The notes beneath the pieces were generated by a model that worked only from the letters and a program-made list of their open reading frames with translations, did not search any database and was not told the origin of the DNA. Source: Dorea sp. AF36-15AT (GTDB lineage Bacteria > Bacillota > Clostridia > Lachnospirales > Lachnospiraceae). Taken from it: DNA of 64,000 nt. The DNA is taken from positions 62,001 to 126,000 of the forward strand of contig NZ_QUDV01000004.1 in assembly GCF_003477705.1 (NCBI RefSeq), written 5' to 3'. The stretch's first letter is position 1, and the number at the start of each line of letters is the position of its first letter. A program made the translations under genes and the position numbers. This document shows positions 9,665-18,077 of this stretch, one piece after another.

Positions 9665-9695
9665 GAAAGCAGATGATATTTGTCATCTGCTTTTT
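9665..9695 (+). terminator. rho-independent terminator after the OCD-like gene
   Basis: AAAGCAGATGA pairs with TCATCTGCTTT around a 6-base loop and runs into five T's. Confidence 0.85.
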
Positions 9696-9980
9696 GCATG
9701 TAAAGATATTTAACAAAAAAAGGTTGAATAAGAGAAAATATATGATAAAAGCGGAGCACTGTGTTAAAAAAATATCGGGTAAATTACCTAATTCTTATAA
9801 ACGACCTGGAAAAATGGGTAATATTCCCTATGGAATCCCACCCGAGTAGCTACTTTTCTGAGAAAGGATTGTTTGATATTCTTTTAACAGGAATTGAATA
9901 GCGAATTCAAACAAAAGAAAAACAAAAGGAGGATAGTAAAGACAACACATAATAAATTAAACAACTTTAGGGGGTAAATT
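9696..9980. other. intergenic region before the second permease
   Basis: This AT-rich stretch of about 285 bp holds no coding region I can support. GGAGG and GGGGG stretches occur near its end, the latter (9970-9974) as the binding site of the next gene. The block around 9800-9850 contains short CC/GG-rich complementary pieces that could fold, but I recognise no riboswitch. Confidence 0.4.
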
Positions 9981-10760
9981 ATGACTTTTGAATTTAATTT
10001 TGTACTTGTTGGTTTGATGCAAATTGTAGGTTTCTTTGTACAGGGATGTACAGGGTTTGGATGTACCGTAATCGCTGCGGCAGTTACAAATGGTTTACTG
10101 GGAACGACAGAAGGTGTTCCGTACGGAACATTGATCACACTTCCATTCTTATATTTTCTTGGTATTAAGGCATTTAAAGAAGTCTCATGGAAGGATCTTG
10201 CCAAGATCATAGTATTGTGTATGCCGGGTATTCTCGTAGGAAACTATCTGTTCCATGCGATCAGTCCTGTAGTAGCTAAAATCTGTATTGGTGGAATGGT
10301 TACTTTTATTGCATTGATGAATATTTACAAACATATTATCAAGCCGCTTGTTCTGAAGAAGAATGAGGAAGAAGAAGCAGATACAACATTTAAGAAAGTG
10401 CTTCGTTATGGATGTCTGATTCTCGGTGGCGTTGTACACGGTGCGTTCAACATTGGAGGACCACTGATTACAGTATATACGATCTCTGCTGTAAAAGAAA
10501 AAGAAAAATTCAGAAATACTATGAATATGGTATGGGTTATTTTGAATACATGGAATGCATTCTCACAGTTCAGAAGCGGCGTAGTTACACCGCATTTGTG
10601 GAGTGCACTTGCGGTTGGTGCACCGATGGCAGCAGTTGGTTTCTTTGTGGGTATGGCATTCCTGAAGAAAATTAATAAAGAGACTTTCCTGCGTATCGTA
10701 TATTGTGTATTGCTGTTTGTTGGAGCAAACATGCTGATCACAAGCTTACTTGCGCTGTAA
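9981..10760 (+). CDS. TauE/SafE-type (TSUP) permease
   Basis: This is a second TSUP-family permease (259 residues, about eight membrane helices). The N-terminal half has FFVQGCTGFGCT and the C-terminal half has VHGAFNIGGPL, matching the repeated glycine-rich segments of TauE/SafE proteins. A GGGGG stretch lies seven bases before the ATG. It starts a new transcription unit after the terminator at 9665 and is followed by the DASS transporter after 70 bp. It probably serves the same organic acid system as the upstream cluster. Confidence 0.8.
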   Translation: MTFEFNFVLVGLMQIVGFFVQGCTGFGCTVIAAAVTNGLLGTTEGVPYGTLITLPFLYFLGIKAFKEVSWKDLAKIIVLCMPGILVGNYLFHAISPVVAKICIGGMVTFIALMNIYKHIIKPLVLKKNEEEEADTTFKKVLRYGCLILGGVVHGAFNIGGPLITVYTISAVKEKEKFRNTMNMVWVILNTWNAFSQFRSGVVTPHLWSALAVGAPMAAVGFFVGMAFLKKINKETFLRIVYCVLLFVGANMLITSLLAL

Positions 10761-10830
10761 TAGTTGCCTGATGGCAGATTTCTAAGTTATACAAAATCAT
10801 GTAAAAAATTTAGAAATGGATTGAGAGACG

Positions 10831-12216
10831 ATGGAAAAAAATACAAATAAAAAAACGATCATCGGTTGGGGGGTGACAATCCTCCTGCCACTGATCATTG
10901 GAGTAATCCCTGTGCAGGGAATGTTTACAGAGGATCTTAGAAAATTCTTTATGATTACGGTGTTTGTAATTTTGATTATAGCGTTTGAGTTGATACCGAA
11001 ACTGGCTGCTTCGATTTTGCTGCCAACGTTATATCTGGTTACAGGTCTGGCACCGGTGGAAGTTGCATTTGGCTCATGGACCAATACTACCGTCTGGATG
11101 GTACTTGGTGGACTGGTGTTCAGTGCTGTATTGGAGGAATGTGGACTTCTGGAACGAATTGCATATTTTATCATTACAAAATGTGGAGGAACATATGTAG
11201 GAACAGTATTTGCCTGCTTTGTAATAGGCATTATCCTGAACCTGATTACATTCTGTAATGGATGGCTGGTTGCCAGTGTACTGGTATATGGTGTATGTAA
11301 AGCAATGGGATTAAAGCCATCAAAAGAATCTGCACTGTTGTGTTTTGCTGGTACAATCGGTGCAACTGGATGTACCGTGTGTCTGTATTATCCAGGATAC
11401 TTTTCTATCATAGAAGGATCTGTGCGCGAGTTTATTCCGGACTATACTATGACAATGACTTCTTCGTTGAAATACAATGGATGGTTCATCCTATGGTGTA
11501 TTATTTGTATCTTGATCCTGATGAAGGTATATCATACCAAGGATCTGAAGACTAGTGCTGGCAAGGAAATACTGGAAGAACATTATAAAAGTCTCGGTCA
11601 TATTACTGGCAAAGAAAAAAGAGGTATTATTCTGGTGCTGATTCTTCTTGTGTATCTTTGCTCTACAAGAATCACGGGTCTTCCGGCAGCATATGGATTC
11701 ATGGTAATATCAGTACTTGTATTTTTACCGGGAATCGGTATTGGAAATGAAGGAACGGTTAAAAAGATTAACTTTACAACGGTATTTTTTGTGTCATCTT
11801 GTCTGGAAATTGGTATTGCGGGAGCTGCCGTTGGATTCGGAGATTTCCTTACATCAATTGCGGTACCTGCATTACAGGGAAAAGGAATGTTGTTTGTATG
11901 TCTGGCATTTATCATTATCGGAATGATCGCAAATCTTTTTATGACGCCGTATGCGATGCTCGGAGGTTTGTCACTCCCATTTGCGCAGATGGCAGTTTCA
12001 TTGGGAATGAGTCCGGTTACAGCATGTATGTTGCTTCTGTACTCTTGCGAAGTATTGTTCTTCCCATATGAGTCAGCTGGTAATCTGATCATGTATGAGT
12101 TTGGAATGATGTCTATGGGACGTTTTGTAAAGGAAATGACATTAAAAGCTGTTATTATGATTGTCGGATTTGTTGTAGTGATGTATCCGATGTGGAAATT
12201 AATGGGATTTTTGTAA
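10831..12216 (+). CDS. DASS/SLC13-type anion transporter
   Basis: The 461-residue protein has about twelve membrane segments and is typical of the divalent anion:sodium symporter (DASS, SLC13/CitT) family in the ion-transporter superfamily. The two halves contain SNT-like clamp motifs in degenerate form (FGSWTNTTVWM near residue 85 and NLFMTPYAM near residue 370). Family members carry dicarboxylates, tricarboxylates or sulfate. Together with two TSUP permeases and sugar- or amino-acid dehydratase genes, it suggests uptake of a carboxylate. The unit ends at the terminator at 12239. Confidence 0.8.
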   Translation: MEKNTNKKTIIGWGVTILLPLIIGVIPVQGMFTEDLRKFFMITVFVILIIAFELIPKLAASILLPTLYLVTGLAPVEVAFGSWTNTTVWMVLGGLVFSAVLEECGLLERIAYFIITKCGGTYVGTVFACFVIGIILNLITFCNGWLVASVLVYGVCKAMGLKPSKESALLCFAGTIGATGCTVCLYYPGYFSIIEGSVREFIPDYTMTMTSSLKYNGWFILWCIICILILMKVYHTKDLKTSAGKEILEEHYKSLGHITGKEKRGIILVLILLVYLCSTRITGLPAAYGFMVISVLVFLPGIGIGNEGTVKKINFTTVFFVSSCLEIGIAGAAVGFGDFLTSIAVPALQGKGMLFVCLAFIIIGMIANLFMTPYAMLGGLSLPFAQMAVSLGMSPVTACMLLLYSCEVLFFPYESAGNLIMYEFGMMSMGRFVKEMTLKAVIMIVGFVVVMYPMWKLMGFL

Positions 12217-12238
12217 ATTATAATTAGATATTCTCTTG

Positions 12239-12282
12239 AAAGAGTCTTTTGTTCTTTTGTGAAAGAATAAAGGGCTCTTTTT
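12239..12282 (+). terminator. terminator after the DASS transporter
   Basis: A 19-base hairpin (AAAGAG ... CTCTTT arms with several G:U pairs) is followed by five T's. Confidence 0.75.
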
Positions 12283-12388
12283 ATGTACGTTGGGTAGTTG
12301 TCAACCTGTTCGATTTATGATTGATGCAGAGAAGCTGCGTTATTATAATGAGAGTAAATATACAAATGTCAGGGAAAGGGGATGGCTT

Positions 12389-14167
12389 ATGAAGCAGTTA
12401 TATACCAGATGGGGAAAGAATATAGATCCGGAACATGTACTTTCGGAGTATCCGCGACCGTTGCTTGTCAGAGATTCATATATCAATCTGAACGGATATT
12501 GGGAGTATGCATTTACGGATGCTTTTCAGAAGCCGGAGAAATACGATGGAAAGATATTGGTGCCATTTTCACCGGAAGCAGTACTGTCAGGAGTGAATCG
12601 TCAATTGCAGCCGGAGGAATATCTGTGGTACAAGCGTACCATAGATGTGAATGAAGTACAGTTGAAGAAGCATCGTCTGATTCTTCACTTTGGAGCAGTG
12701 GACCAAGCATGTGTTGTGTATGTGAATGGACATCAGACTGGCAGACATACGGGAGGATATCTTCCGTTTGAACTGGATATTACCGATGCTGTGCATGATG
12801 GGGCAAATGAACTTACAGTAGCTGTGAAAGATCGCAGTGATACATCTTATCACGCCAAAGGGAAGCAAAAAATAAAAGCAGGTGGCATGTTTTATACGGC
12901 TCAGAGCGGTATCTGGCAGACCGTATGGATGGAATACGTACCGGAAGTATATATAACAGAACTGGAAGCAATACCGGATATAGATCGGAACGTGGTAAGA
13001 ATCTGTGTTCACGCGTCTGAACCGGAGCAGAAGTGCCGGATTACAGTGCATCAAGCGGCGATTTATCCGGAGGCAATGGAATGTTCAGAAGATGTTTTTG
13101 ACATGTTTGAAATACCTGAGACGGTGATAACAGAAACTAAAGGGAACACAAGTGCATGGATTGAGATACCTGTTCCGGATGCCAGATTATGGACATGTGA
13201 AGAACCGTATCTGTATTATTACAAAGTAACAATGGGTGAAGATCAGATAATCAGTTATTTCGCCATGCAGAAGTTTTCACTGGAGCCGGATGCAGAGACA
13301 GAAGGGTTTCCACGTATCTGTCTGAATGGAAAAGAACAGTTTCAGAATGGTGTGCTGGATCAGGGATATTGGCCGGAGGGATTGTATACACCACCGTGTG
13401 ATGAGGCATTTATCTTTGATATTACAGAAATGAAAAAGACTGGATTTAACATGGTACGCAAGCATATTAAGATCGAACCGCAGAGATGGTATTATCATTG
13501 TGACCGCCTTGGCATCGTAGTATGGCAGGATATGGTAAATGGCGGGGAACGATATAAGCACTGGTTTGTGACTTACCTCGCAACGGTAATGTCGTGGCTT
13601 AAGATTCCGATGAGAGACATTTATCCGAGCCTGCTTTCCAGAAAGAATAAGGCCGGACGTCTGGAGTTTGTCCGGGAAATGCGTGAGACGGTGTATGTAC
13701 TGAAAGGACATCCGAGCATCGCATCCTGGGTAATCTTCAATGAAGGCTGGGGACAGTTCCAGACGGAGGATATGACAAGGCTTCTGCGTGAAATGGATCC
13801 GGATCGTCTGATCGATCAGGCGAGCGGGTGGTTTGATCAGGGTGGCGGAGATTTCTCAAGCCTGCATAATTATTTCTTTGGACTATTTATTCGTCCGGAA
13901 AGAAAGCGCGCATCAGCATTATCGGAATACGGAGGATACAGTTATCCGGTAAGCGGACATACGGCGTGTGAAAAACAATACGGATATGGAGCATGTAAGA
14001 CCAGAGAAGAGCTAAATAAACGCTGTACAGAACGGGCAGATAAGATGCGGGAACTGATTTCAGAAGGACTTTGTGCCAGCGTTTATACGCAGTGGTCAGA
14101 TATCGAAGAAGAAGTGAATGGAGTCTATACCTATGACAGGAAAATCAGGAAGATTGATCGGGTATAA
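12389..14167 (+). CDS. glycoside hydrolase family 2 enzyme
   Basis: At 592 residues this is a short GH2 protein (beta-galactosidase / beta-glucuronidase / beta-mannosidase family). It has an N-terminal jelly-roll sugar-binding domain (about 20-170, with YVNGHQTGRHTGGYLPFELDIT), an immunoglobulin-like domain and a TIM barrel. The acid/base glutamate lies in VIFNEGWGQ (Asn-Glu pair) and the nucleophile in ALSEYGG. There is no signal peptide, so it acts inside the cell on imported oligosaccharides or glycosides. The ATG at 12389 is chosen because GGGG lies just before it and the protein then begins at the family domain; the frame is open back to 12290. The exact sugar specificity is unknown. Confidence 0.85.
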   Translation: MKQLYTRWGKNIDPEHVLSEYPRPLLVRDSYINLNGYWEYAFTDAFQKPEKYDGKILVPFSPEAVLSGVNRQLQPEEYLWYKRTIDVNEVQLKKHRLILHFGAVDQACVVYVNGHQTGRHTGGYLPFELDITDAVHDGANELTVAVKDRSDTSYHAKGKQKIKAGGMFYTAQSGIWQTVWMEYVPEVYITELEAIPDIDRNVVRICVHASEPEQKCRITVHQAAIYPEAMECSEDVFDMFEIPETVITETKGNTSAWIEIPVPDARLWTCEEPYLYYYKVTMGEDQIISYFAMQKFSLEPDAETEGFPRICLNGKEQFQNGVLDQGYWPEGLYTPPCDEAFIFDITEMKKTGFNMVRKHIKIEPQRWYYHCDRLGIVVWQDMVNGGERYKHWFVTYLATVMSWLKIPMRDIYPSLLSRKNKAGRLEFVREMRETVYVLKGHPSIASWVIFNEGWGQFQTEDMTRLLREMDPDRLIDQASGWFDQGGGDFSSLHNYFFGLFIRPERKRASALSEYGGYSYPVSGHTACEKQYGYGACKTREELNKRCTERADKMRELISEGLCASVYTQWSDIEEEVNGVYTYDRKIRKIDRV

Positions 14168-14263
14168 AATTTCGGATATCAGATTTTAAAAAAATCAAAT
14201 AAATTTATATTTGCTGTAACGAAATGCTGTGTGCGGAGTCTTATTGGCAAAGGGGGTGAGGAG

Positions 14264-14773
14264 ATGCAATTTGAAGAAATATATGCGCGATATTATAAAG
14301 AAGTGTATTATTATCTGCTGTCATTGGATGGAAACAGAGAGACTGCGGAAGAACTGACGCAGGAAACATTCTTTCGTGCAATGAAAGCCATTCATAAGTT
14401 TAAAGGGGAATGCCAGTTGGGAACATGGCTGTGTCAGATTGCAAAACATACTTACTTTTCCTGGAAGAAAAAACATAGGCGTGAAGTCATAAGCGATAGT
14501 CCGAAAGAGCTGGAAGAGGACAGGCTGAGGAGTAATCAGTTAGAGAGAGCGTTGGATGAGCAGGTGGGGAGACGGCAGGAATCCATGGAAATCTACCGGA
14601 TACTGCACGACCTGGAAGAGCCATATAAAGAAGTGTTTACTCTGCGGGTATTAGGAGAATTGTCATACCGTGAAATCGGTGAGGTGTTCGGACGAAAAGA
14701 AGGCTGGGCGAGGGTGACATTTCACAGAGCAAAGATTAAGATTCAGCAGTTGATGCAGAAAGGCGGACGGTGA
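14264..14773 (+). CDS. ECF-type RNA polymerase sigma factor
   Basis: The 169-residue protein has sigma-70 region 2 (about 5-70, with DGNRETAEELTQETF and GTWLCQIAKHTYF) and region 4 (about 112-165, with ELSYREIGEVFG). The regions are joined by a short linker, as in extracytoplasmic-function sigma factors. The ATG at 14264 follows GGGGGTGAGG. The anti-sigma gene starts three bases after the stop, so the two are translationally linked and this sigma factor is probably held inactive at the membrane until a cell-envelope signal arrives. The target genes are unknown. Confidence 0.9.
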   Translation: MQFEEIYARYYKEVYYYLLSLDGNRETAEELTQETFFRAMKAIHKFKGECQLGTWLCQIAKHTYFSWKKKHRREVISDSPKELEEDRLRSNQLERALDEQVGRRQESMEIYRILHDLEEPYKEVFTLRVLGELSYREIGEVFGRKEGWARVTFHRAKIKIQQLMQKGGR

Positions 14774-14775
14774 AT

Positions 14776-15675
14776 ATGAAGAAGGAATGTGCGATTGTAC
14801 AGGATATGTTGGTGTTATATGAAGATGACTGCCTGCAGGAAGAGAGCAGAAAAATGGTAGAGGATCATATTGCAGAGTGCCAGGAGTGCAGATGGGTCTA
14901 TGAAGCGTCTGAAAAAATGCAGGATATACAGGTGCAGACCCAGACAGAATCAGATCTTCAGATACAGAAAAGTGCGTCTCAAATTATGAAAAAAATAAAA
15001 AGACGAACAACATTGAAAGCAGTTATCGGTATCGTATTGATTGTGGCAGTTATAATCGGTGGACATGTTTTTTGCAACCATATAACGGATAGCGAGTGGG
15101 GGTATTCAGAAATGCTCTATGGTATTGCGTCCGGCGATGTAGAAGTAACCCAATTGTATCAGCTTTCAGGTGGTGATATATATTGTATATTAAAGAGCAG
15201 TAAGAGTATTGGAATACAATCCATGACAGGGCTTAAGGATCCGGCAGAGTTAAGCGATCAGAATGAAGAACAGACGCTGGAATATCGGATGCGAGGAAGA
15301 ACTTTCTGGGAGACTGTCTCTGAACCGGAGATTAAGCAGAGTACCATCATATTTCCGGTCAGATTAGAAGGAATATCAGAAGAAACCAAGCAGGAGTATA
15401 CTTGTTATGCGAAACAGGTTGTATTTTATGGTAAGACAATGTCGGATAAAAAGGTGATCTGGAATGAAGGCCAGGATATCGCAAAAGCACCGGATGAAAT
15501 TGAATACCGTGCAATTCGTGCATATCTGGAGAATGGCAATGTGGAAAAGGCATATGCAGAATGCGAGAGCCTGGGCTGGGACAGTGCCAAAATTATCGCA
15601 GAAATCGGGAAACAGACATCACAGGGTGGAATGTACGAGGATGCAGGTGTACCGATATTGGTGAATGAAAAATAG
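14776..15675 (+). CDS. zinc-finger anti-sigma factor, membrane bound
   Basis: This 299-residue partner of the sigma factor has an N-terminal zinc-binding anti-sigma (ZAS) motif, His31-x3-Cys35-x2-Cys38, in DHIAECQECRW. One membrane helix follows (about 80-98) and then an extracytoplasmic domain of about 200 residues. A GTG start at 14770 would overlap the sigma stop codon; the ATG at 14776 is better spaced from AAGGCGG. It should bind the sigma factor in the cytosol and sense an envelope signal outside. The sensor domain is not one I recognise. Confidence 0.85.
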   Translation: MKKECAIVQDMLVLYEDDCLQEESRKMVEDHIAECQECRWVYEASEKMQDIQVQTQTESDLQIQKSASQIMKKIKRRTTLKAVIGIVLIVAVIIGGHVFCNHITDSEWGYSEMLYGIASGDVEVTQLYQLSGGDIYCILKSSKSIGIQSMTGLKDPAELSDQNEEQTLEYRMRGRTFWETVSEPEIKQSTIIFPVRLEGISEETKQEYTCYAKQVVFYGKTMSDKKVIWNEGQDIAKAPDEIEYRAIRAYLENGNVEKAYAECESLGWDSAKIIAEIGKQTSQGGMYEDAGVPILVNEK

Positions 15676-15688
15676 ATTTGAAAGAAGC

Positions 15689-15726
15689 AGTCCGCAGGTG
15701 AAATAAAGAAGATTCACCTGCGGACT
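15689..15726. repeat. perfect 14-bp inverted repeat
   Basis: AGTCCGCAGGTGAA (15689-15702) and its exact complement (15713-15726) are separated by 10 bases. It follows the anti-sigma gene and could be its terminator, but no T run follows on the plus strand. Confidence 0.6.
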
Positions 15727-15743
15727 CTGTAAACTAAAATTCA

Positions 15744-15772
15744 TTGTCTCAATCAGGGACATGTGTTAAAAT
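15744..15772 (+). promoter_or_regulatory. promoter of the nitroreductase-coaBC unit
   Basis: TTGTCT (15744-15749), a 17-bp spacer and TAAAAT (15767-15772). Confidence 0.5.
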
Positions 15773-15830
15773 AAGGCTAGCATTATAAGAATACAGCTTA
15801 ATCATTTTGACAGAAGAGCAGGAGGGCAGT

Positions 15831-16370
15831 ATGGAATTTCAGAAAGTTATAGAATCAAGACGCAGCATTAGAAAGTATGACGCAGAAAAGAAAGTGTCAG
15901 AGGAACAGATCAGGGAAATGATTCAGGCAGCAATTTATGCGCCATCATGGAAGAACAGCCAGACAGCAAGATATTATTGTGTACTTTCTCAGGATATGTT
16001 TGAAAAGGTACGTACTGAGTGCCTGCCGGAATTTAATGCCAATAATGTAGAGGGAGCTTCTGCGTTGATCGTTACAGCAGTGGTTAAGAATCGCTCCGGT
16101 TATGAAAGAAGTGGAGAGCCAACGAATGAACTTGGCAATGGCTGGGGGATCTATGATCTTGGACTGGCGAATGAAAATCTGCTGTTGAAAGCGGCTGAGA
16201 TGGGAATTGGAACGCTGGTTATGGGAATCCGCGATGAGAAGAAGCTGCATGAGATTTTGAGTATCCCGGAGGAGCAGATGGTAGTATCTGTGATTGGTGT
16301 GGGATATGGAACTGTATCACCAGATATGCCAAAGAGAAAGTCTGTGGAAGATGTGGCGGTGATCTGTTAA
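15831..16370 (+). CDS. nitroreductase-family FMN protein
   Basis: The 179-residue protein begins MEFQKVIESRRSIRKYD, the standard nitroreductase N-terminus in which SRRSIR contacts the FMN phosphate. APSWKNSQ follows near residue 45 and a glycine-rich C-terminal FMN segment near residue 125. It is a flavin-dependent NAD(P)H oxidoreductase of small quinones, nitro compounds or enoates; the natural substrate is unknown. GGAGGG precedes the ATG at 15831. Its stop overlaps the start region of coaBC, suggesting co-transcription, possibly because both use flavin chemistry. Confidence 0.85.
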   Translation: MEFQKVIESRRSIRKYDAEKKVSEEQIREMIQAAIYAPSWKNSQTARYYCVLSQDMFEKVRTECLPEFNANNVEGASALIVTAVVKNRSGYERSGEPTNELGNGWGIYDLGLANENLLLKAAEMGIGTLVMGIRDEKKLHEILSIPEEQMVVSVIGVGYGTVSPDMPKRKSVEDVAVIC

Positions 16371-16387
16371 TGAAGGAGAATAAGAAT

Positions 16388-17587
16388 ATGGCTATGTTGA
16401 AGGGGAAGACAGTAGTTCTTGGTGTAACAGGAGGTATTGCAGCATACAAGAGTGCAACACTTACAAGCCTTCTTGTAAAAGCAGGAGCGCAGGTACAGGT
16501 AATCATGACAGAACACGCCAGACAGTTTATTGCTCCGCTGACGTTCGAGTCGCTTACAGGGAGAAGATGTTTGACGGATACGTTTGACAGGAATCACGAA
16601 TATAGTACGGAGCATGTAGAATTGGCTAAAGAGGCTGATGTAGTGATGATCGCGCCGGCTACGGCGAATATTATTGCAAAGATTGCACATGGTATGGCTG
16701 ACGATATGCTGACTACAACTGTTCTTGCCTGCGATTGTCCTAAGATCGTAGCACCGGCTATGAATACTCGCATGTATGAGAATCCGGTGACGCAGGATAA
16801 TATGCGTAAGCTGGAAGAATATGGTATGACGATCGCACATCCGACAAGCGGACACCTTGCCTGCGGAGATATCGGTAAGGGGAAGATGCTGGAGCCAGAA
16901 GAATTATTTCAGTATATTCTGATGGCCTGTGCATTTGAAAAAGATATGGCAGGGAAACATGTGCTGGTAACAGCGGGCGCAACACAGGAAGCATTGGATC
17001 CGGTACGCTATATTACCAATCACTCATCCGGTAAGATGGGATATAGTCTTGCAAAGATCAGTGCACTCAGAGGCGCGGAGGTCGTGTTGGTCAGTGGACA
17101 TACGGCACTTGCGGCACCGCTTTTTGCGGAGCGGGTCAGCGTGACCAGTGCAGAAGATATGTTTCGGGCAGTTACAGAGAGAAGTGAGTGGGCAGATATT
17201 ATTATCAAGGCAGCGGCGGTAGCGGACTACAGACCTGCAGCTGTCAGCTCGGAAAAGATCAAGAAGTCGGATGATCAGATGTCTATCGGATTGGAACGGA
17301 CGCAGGATATACTTGGGTATCTCGGGGCGCACAAGAGGGATGGACAGTTTTTGTGTGGTTTTGCTATGGAAACGCAGGATCTGTTGGAAAATGCATCCCA
17401 AAAGTTAAAGAAGAAAAATGCAGATATGATCGTGGCCAATAATCTGAAGGTGACAGGAGCCGGATTTGCAGGAGATACGAATGTGGTAACGCTGATAACT
17501 AAGAATGGCGCAGAAGAGCAGGAACTCATGTCAAAAGAAGAAGTGGCAGGCGTAATACTTGATAAGATTATAGAAAAGATAGGATAG
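16388..17587 (+). CDS. coaBC: bifunctional phosphopantothenoylcysteine decarboxylase / phosphopantothenate-cysteine ligase
   Basis: This 399-residue fused enzyme carries out two steps of coenzyme A synthesis: joining cysteine to phosphopantothenate (CoaB) and decarboxylating the product (CoaC). The N-terminal flavoprotein half has VTGGIAAYK, the catalytic His in STEHVELAKEAD, the PAMN motif (APAMNTRMYENP) and the conserved Cys in GHLACGDIGKGKM. The C-terminal half has ITNHSSGKMG and KAAAVADYRP. AAGGAG lies nine bases before the ATG at 16388; an earlier ATG at 16370 has no spacing for it. Supply of CoA is relevant to the nearby bai pathway, but this is a housekeeping gene. Confidence 0.95.
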   Translation: MAMLKGKTVVLGVTGGIAAYKSATLTSLLVKAGAQVQVIMTEHARQFIAPLTFESLTGRRCLTDTFDRNHEYSTEHVELAKEADVVMIAPATANIIAKIAHGMADDMLTTTVLACDCPKIVAPAMNTRMYENPVTQDNMRKLEEYGMTIAHPTSGHLACGDIGKGKMLEPEELFQYILMACAFEKDMAGKHVLVTAGATQEALDPVRYITNHSSGKMGYSLAKISALRGAEVVLVSGHTALAAPLFAERVSVTSAEDMFRAVTERSEWADIIIKAAAVADYRPAAVSSEKIKKSDDQMSIGLERTQDILGYLGAHKRDGQFLCGFAMETQDLLENASQKLKKKNADMIVANNLKVTGAGFAGDTNVVTLITKNGAEEQELMSKEEVAGVILDKIIEKIG

Positions 17588-17733
17588 ACGGGCGGCAGCG
17601 GAGTTACTGCCTGCTGGGAAGATATTCAGCCCCGCCCGGACTATTCGTAAAATCTGCCATCTAACGATGTCAGACGCAGCAAAACTGCGTATATTTTACT
17701 CATAGACAGGCGGCAGCTCTATTCAGAGCCGTA

Positions 17734-17791
17734 ATGGTATAGAACTGCATATTCTTATGTGCAAGCACAACGATATGCAGTTCTATACCAT
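17734..17791. repeat. 19-bp perfect inverted repeat with 20-base loop
   Basis: ATGGTATAGAACTGCATAT at 17734-17752 is followed by its exact complement at 17773-17791. It has no T tail. It may be a palindromic repeat element or the stem of a small RNA. Confidence 0.7.
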
Positions 17792-17816
17792 AGACTAAAT
17801 AACTGTCTGTTGAACT

Positions 17817-17846
17817 AAAAAAGGCTGCGTGGTTACGCAGTCTTTT
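17817..17846 (+). terminator. rho-independent terminator
   Basis: GGCTGCGT pairs with ACGCAGTC around GGTT or a shorter loop, followed by TTTT. It lies 230 bp after coaBC, so it would end either a long coaBC transcript or a small RNA from the palindromic region. Confidence 0.65.
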
Positions 17847-17974
17847 AGCAATCTGGAGATTGAATGTGAACACGATTCGGGGGATGCATGAATATCATGC
17901 ATTTGTGTTCATGAACAATATATCATGATATATGGTAATGGTACATATCCTTTTGCTACAGAAAATATCATTTT

Positions 17975-18005
17975 AATTGTGCTTCGAGCACAATTTTGAT
18001 AAAAT
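17975..18005 (+). promoter_or_regulatory. promoter with overlapping operator, upstream of the PucR gene
   Basis: TTGTGC (17977-17982), a 17-bp spacer and TAAAAT (18000-18005) form a promoter. The -35 element lies inside a perfect 9-bp inverted repeat (AATTGTGCT, 17975-17983, with AGCACAATT, 17987-17995), a likely repressor or activator site. Confidence 0.5.
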
Positions 18006-18077
18006 AGAAGTGATAGGACAAAAAAGTGTATGATTTTATGGCGGTAAAATTGAATTTATTGACAGAAAGGGTAAGAT

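Larger units (their letters stand above)
17588..17972. other. palindrome-rich intergenic region
   Basis: No gene is supported here. The stretch holds a series of inverted repeats: CGGGCGG (17589-17595) with CCGCCCG (17632-17638); a perfect 19-bp arm pair at 17734-17752 and 17773-17791; a terminator-like GGCTGCGT/ACGCAGTC hairpin running into TTTT (17817-17846); ATGCATGA/TCATGCAT (17884-17902); and the 16-bp palindrome at 17918-17933. Confidence 0.6.

Noticed and set aside
15689..15726. Terminator after the anti-sigma gene
   Set aside because: The 14-bp inverted repeat is perfect but has no T run, so it is listed as a repeat only.
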